DNA from: a bacterium | GTDB taxonomy: Bacteria; JAJVIF01; JAGGVT01 | Assembly: GCA_021157815.1 (NCBI GenBank) | Contig: JAGGVT010000147.1 | Span: forward strand, 1-8,803 | Length of the DNA: 8,803 bases | Reading direction: 5' to 3' | In this document: positions 6,533 through 8,803 of the stretch, piece by piece | How the letters are laid out: each line of letters begins with the position of its first letter | Position numbering within the stretch: position 1 is the first letter of the stretch | Made by a program: the position numbers and the translations under genes | Notes under the pieces: model-generated | What the model saw: only the letters and a program-made list of their open reading frames with translations | Databases searched by the model: none | What the model was told of the DNA's origin: nothing

Positions 6533-7678
6533 TTAACCCAGATCGAGGAAATCCTTGATTCGTATGCTTCGCTTCTGGCTTTGCAGCCTTTTGAGCGCTT
6601 TTGCCTCGATTTGCCGTATTCGTTCGCGAGTTACGCCGAATTCCTTGCCGACTTCCTCAAGCGTGTAGTAGTGGCCGTCGTTGAATCCGAATCGCTTTCT
6701 GAGTACGCGTTTTTCACGGTCGCTCAGAGTGCCCAGCACTTTTTCGAGTTCCTCCCGAAGAAGGTGTTTCATGACCGCCTTGTCCGGTGCGGGGATTCGT
6801 TGGTCCTCAAGGAAATTCTGCAGCTGGCTGTTGTCATCCTCGCCGATTGGCGTTTCAAGTGAAATTGGCCTCTGAGCGATTTTCTTAATTTCCTGCACTT
6901 TCCTTTCGGTCATGCCTACTCTTGTGCCGAGATCATCCGGCGACGGGTCTATGCCGTTTCGCTGCGAGAATTCACTAGCGGCTTTCTTGAGTTTGTTGAT
7001 TTTCTCGACGATATGCACCGGTTTGCGGATTATATCCTCTTGGTCGGCGAGCGCTCTTGTGATTGCCTGCCGTATCCACCATGTGGCGTACGTGCTGAAC
7101 TTGTAGCCTTTGGTGTAATCGAATTTCTGAACGGCGCGCATCAACCCGAGATTGCCCTCCTGAACCAAATCCAGGAAACTCAATCCCTGCGTTTTGTATT
7201 TCTTTGCGATACTGACCACGAGACGCAGATTTGCGGTTGTCAGTTTCTCTCTCGCGCGCTGGCGCCTGTAATCCGACGCGTCTTCATCGTTGATGGTTTT
7301 CGCCAGTTCCACTTCCTCGGTGGACATCAGGAGCGGAACCCATCCGATTTCACGCAGATAAACCTTTACTGAGTCGTCAATCTTCGCCTCATGAGAGTAT
7401 TTGAAATCACTCTCCAGCCTGTCAAGAAGGTCCTTCTTTTTCTTGTGAGTCTTTTTCTTAAATTCCTTGGTTGTAACGAGAATCCCATTCCCACGGAAGT
7501 ACTCACAGAGGGCGTCCAGTTTGTTTTCATTAAATCCTTTGGCAACGAGAACGTTGTCCAGAAGGTCTTCTTTGAAGACGTAGCCTCGGTCTTCTCCCGA
7601 TTGAAGAAGATTCTTTAAGTTCCGGCAAGCAAGCAGCTTTTTCGGCAGCGTTGACTTACCCTGTTCCATACCTGGCAT
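6533..7678 (-). CDS. rpoD: Primary RNA polymerase sigma factor (sigma-70 group 1)
   Basis: It directs RNA polymerase to housekeeping promoters. The 381-residue product has every sigma-70 region but no large non-conserved insert between 1.2 and 2. A region 1.1-like domain lies at about 33-72, followed by a Lys-rich linker (74-83). Region 1.2 is at 101-128, the core-binding helix [18 protein letters not shown] at 170-187 and the -10 reading segment ([20 protein letters not shown]) at 194-213. Region 3.2 is at about 272-292 and the -35 helix [17 protein letters not shown] at 349-365. Gln204 and Thr207 match the -10 contact residues, and Arg351, Glu352 and Arg355 the -35 contacts of Escherichia coli sigma-70. 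The usual ARTIRIP after ADQ reads EDIIRKP (214-220), which is odd. The C-terminus ends in KDFLDLG. Region 1.1 argues for the primary factor rather than an alternative one. The start at 7678 has a GGGGTGG-type ribosome site (7690-7684); Met4 lacks one. Confidence 0.95.
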   Translation of the reverse strand: MPGMEQGKSTLPKKLLACRNLKNLLQSGEDRGYVFKEDLLDNVLVAKGFNENKLDALCEYFRGNGILVTTKEFKKKTHKKKKDLLDRLESDFKYSHEAKIDDSVKVYLREIGWVPLLMSTEEVELAKTINDEDASDYRRQRAREKLTTANLRLVVSIAKKYKTQGLSFLDLVQEGNLGLMRAVQKFDYTKGYKFSTYATWWIRQAITRALADQEDIIRKPVHIVEKINKLKKAASEFSQRNGIDPSPDDLGTRVGMTERKVQEIKKIAQRPISLETPIGEDDNSQLQNFLEDQRIPAPDKAVMKHLLREELEKVLGTLSDREKRVLRKRFGFNDGHYYTLEEVGKEFGVTRERIRQIEAKALKRLQSQKRSIRIKDFLDLG

Positions 7679-7764
7679 ATTGCCACCCCACTAATGTAGT
7701 AAGGCATTTTTAAAATGTTCCAACGCCGCCCTTTAAGAGACACAAAAAAACATGAAACGCATCC

Positions 7765-7787
7765 CGGACAACCAAACGCATTGTCCG
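7765..7787 (-). terminator. Hairpin in the rpoD leader, possible attenuator
   Basis: CGGACAA (7765-7771) and TTGTCCG (7781-7787) form a perfect 7-bp stem with a 9-base loop. Read on the minus strand, a run of seven T (7749-7743) follows after 15 bases, which is farther than in a standard terminator. It lies between the promoter candidate at 7881-7853 and rpoD, so it could be an attenuator or simply a leader structure. The octamer ATGCGTTT occurs twice around it. Confidence 0.35.
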
Positions 7788-7791
7788 ATTA

Positions 7792-7836
7792 CTACCGGTA
7801 AGCATTCACATGCAATGTGCATACTATCCCCTTCAC
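7792..7836 (-). CDS. Possible 14-codon leader peptide ORF upstream of rpoD
   Basis: A perfect AGGAGG (7845-7840) is followed after three bases by GTG and an ORF of 14 codons (M/V-KGIVCTLHVNAYR) ending with TAG. The stop lies four bases before the hairpin at 7787-7765, the layout of a translated leader. The residue content gives no clear regulatory amino acid. The predicted transcription start for the nearby promoter (about 7846) falls right at the ribosome site, so either the promoter or the ORF may be wrong. Chance is a serious alternative. Confidence 0.2.
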   Translation of the reverse strand: MKGIVCTLHVNAYR

Positions 7837-7852
7837 TAACCTCCTACTTATA

Positions 7853-7881
7853 TATTTACCCCATAGACTCAAACCTGTCAA
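7853..7881 (-). promoter_or_regulatory. Promoter candidate for rpoD
   Basis: On the minus strand a perfect TTGACA (7881-7876) is followed by 17 bases and TAAATA (7858-7853). The -10 is imperfect, but the region is AT-rich (TAAATATATAAG), so a register shift is possible. The leader to the ATG at 7678 would be about 168 bases and would contain the hairpin and the small ORF. Confidence 0.45.
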
Positions 7882-8044
7882 GGGGATATACCGACAAATT
7901 TTCACATTGCGCCACAATTGCCATCTCACCATCACAGCACGATAAAACGCTATAAATCCAGATAATGTTAGATTAACCTGAAAGCGATTTATCACACACG
8001 AAAGAAGATATCGTCATTTTCCCGGCAGGATTTAGAGTTTCTGC

Positions 8045-8068
8045 TTGAAAATCCACAAAGATTTTCAA
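8045..8068. promoter_or_regulatory. Perfect 9-bp AT-rich palindrome
   Basis: TTGAAAATC (8045-8053) and GATTTTCAA (8060-8068) are exact reverse complements around CACAAA. The site lies about 80 bases upstream of the -35 box of the lipoprotein gene at 8211 and far from rpoD. No T-run adjoins it, so a regulator-binding site is plausible but unproven. Confidence 0.35.
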
Positions 8069-8148
8069 TACGCCTGTAAGACACGCAATCCACCTGAAAG
8101 TTGCAGTGATATAGGATTAGATTATCGCCAGGTTTTTCAGCCAACCCC

Positions 8149-8177
8149 TTGTTATTTCGAATCTGAAATGGTATAAA
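8149..8177 (+). promoter_or_regulatory. Sigma-70-type promoter for the lipoprotein gene at 8211
   Basis: TTGTTA (8149-8154), an exact 17-base spacer and TATAAA (8172-8177) place the transcription start near 8184. The leader to the ATG at 8211 would be about 27 bases and carries a strong GGAGGAG ribosome site. Confidence 0.6.
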
Positions 8178-8210
8178 TAAATTGTAGTTAATGAATTCGG
8201 AGGAGAAAAA

Positions 8211-8803
8211 ATGAGATTTAAAAGATTTCAAAACTCAAAGTTAATATTACCCCCCCCATTATTCTCGTGATTCCGCTACTATTCAGCCTGCTTTTCATGC
8301 AATGCTCCAAGGGCAGCAGCACAATCGCGCCGATTATTCCCAGCGGTGATTATGTGCCACAACCGGGAGTTTCAGATTCAATCTATTTTGATTCCTCAGA
8401 TGGCATTCGAGATGCTCATTCGGACTCGCATCCGCAGGTTACTCCTGTCATGGATGTGAAATTGCTGAACGAAATGAATGACGAGCTTGCATCGAGAATT
8501 GGCCGCGACATGCTCCCGCAGGATCAGTTAATTCTTCTTCATGTAAAACCGCTTTCTATTTCGGAAACCAATCCGCCGACAATCCGATTCGCTTTTGTAA
8601 CACCTCCTGATACAATATCGCCGGATGACATATCGGTAATACTGGATGGCGAAAACATTTCAGGATATGTCAAATACAGCCTTGCCAGCAGAAACAATCG
8701 AAAAGCGGATTTTTTTCTTGGCAGTTACAAACCGAGCGGCTTCATGAATCCCATTATTCAGCATAGTCTCGACATCAGCATCACTCCACAACTTGGGAAT
8801 TCA
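8211..8803 (+). CDS. Predicted lipoprotein, 5' part; frame broken at a C8 tract, runs off the window
   Basis: The gene starts at ATG 8211 with GGAGGAG (8199-8205) five bases before it. As written, translation stops at TGA 8268 after 19 residues. From 8258 a different frame is open for 182 codons to the window edge. The two frames join at eight C (8250-8257). With nine C (or six) they fuse into one signal peptide: basic MRFKRFQNSK, then a hydrophobic run (VIPLLFSLLF), then MQC with Cys32 as the likely lipidated residue (counted with nine C). The Gln-Cys lipobox is unusual. The rest is Ser/Pro-rich, and the stretch PPTIRFAFVTPPDTISPDD followed by VILDG resembles bacterial Ig-like domain strands; that is a weak impression. 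The frame break may be phase variation, decay or an assembly error. The promoter, ribosome site and long open frame argue that the gene is functional in some state. Confidence 0.7.

Larger units (their letters stand above)
7679..8210. other. Long divergent regulatory gap between rpoD and a lipoprotein gene
   Basis: This 532-base gap has no convincing full-length gene. It contains a hairpin (7787-7765), a possible 14-codon ORF (7836-7792) and a promoter candidate (7881-7853) for rpoD. For the rightward lipoprotein gene it holds a 9-bp palindrome (8045-8068) and a promoter (8149-8177). ACCTGAAAG occurs at 7976-7984 and 8092-8100, which may be chance. Open frames across it lack family features and are not called. 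Confidence 0.55.

Noticed and set aside
6512-7372. Several + strand frames of 64-119 residues opposite the sigma factor gene
   Set aside because: They lie wholly or mainly antisense to a strongly conserved sigma-70 gene and read as its mirror frames.
7792-7995. 67-residue minus-strand frame in the rpoD upstream gap
   Set aside because: No ribosome site or recognisable features at its ATG, and it overlaps the TTGACA box. Only its last 14 codons, preceded by AGGAGG, were kept, as a low-confidence leader ORF.
1-8803. CRISPR array, tRNA or rRNA genes
   Set aside because: No regularly spaced repeats, no cloverleaf candidates and no conserved ribosomal RNA segments were seen on either strand by reading.

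Overview
The window looks like chromosomal DNA from a bacterium, probably with a diderm-type envelope and probably uncultivated. It carries three core genes: dprA, topA and a primary sigma factor gene of rpoD type. Around them are proteins with signal peptides or lipoprotein signals that I do not recognise. Several sites resemble ordinary sigma-70 promoters (TTGAAT-N17-TATAAT, TTGTTA-N17-TATAAA, TTGGAA-N16-TATAAT), which agrees with the sigma factor encoded here. I cannot place the phylum from sequence alone.

Layout. Bases 1-445 have no convincing gene and hold short scraps that may be remnants of mobile or palindromic repeats. Bases 446-2271 are a two-gene minus-strand unit: a small secreted protein with 23 cysteines, then a lipoprotein with a duplicated short motif. 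Both are read from a promoter at 2343-2315. This block is visibly AT-richer than the core genes. A divergent gap with a hairpin (2431-2456) leads to dprA (2607-3740, +), then topA (4021-6324, +). They are separated by a GC-rich palindromic repeat (3755-3835), and topA has its own apparent promoter. A second, nearly perfect palindrome (6347-6426) and a bidirectional terminator (6479-6504) sit between topA and the convergent sigma factor gene (6533-7678, -). Upstream of the sigma gene is a long regulatory gap with a promoter candidate, a possible 14-codon leader ORF and a hairpin. On the other side of that gap, a lipoprotein gene on the + strand starts at 8211 and runs off the window. Its reading frame is broken at a run of eight C inside the signal peptide.

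How the genes relate. DprA (loading of RecA on incoming single-stranded DNA), topoisomerase I (supercoil relaxation) and the primary sigma factor are housekeeping functions of DNA handling and transcription. They are neighbours but not one operon. The cysteine-rich protein and its lipoprotein partner form the accessory part and are the best candidates for undescribed biology. The most testable oddity is the C8 tract, which could be a phase-variation switch or a sequencing error.
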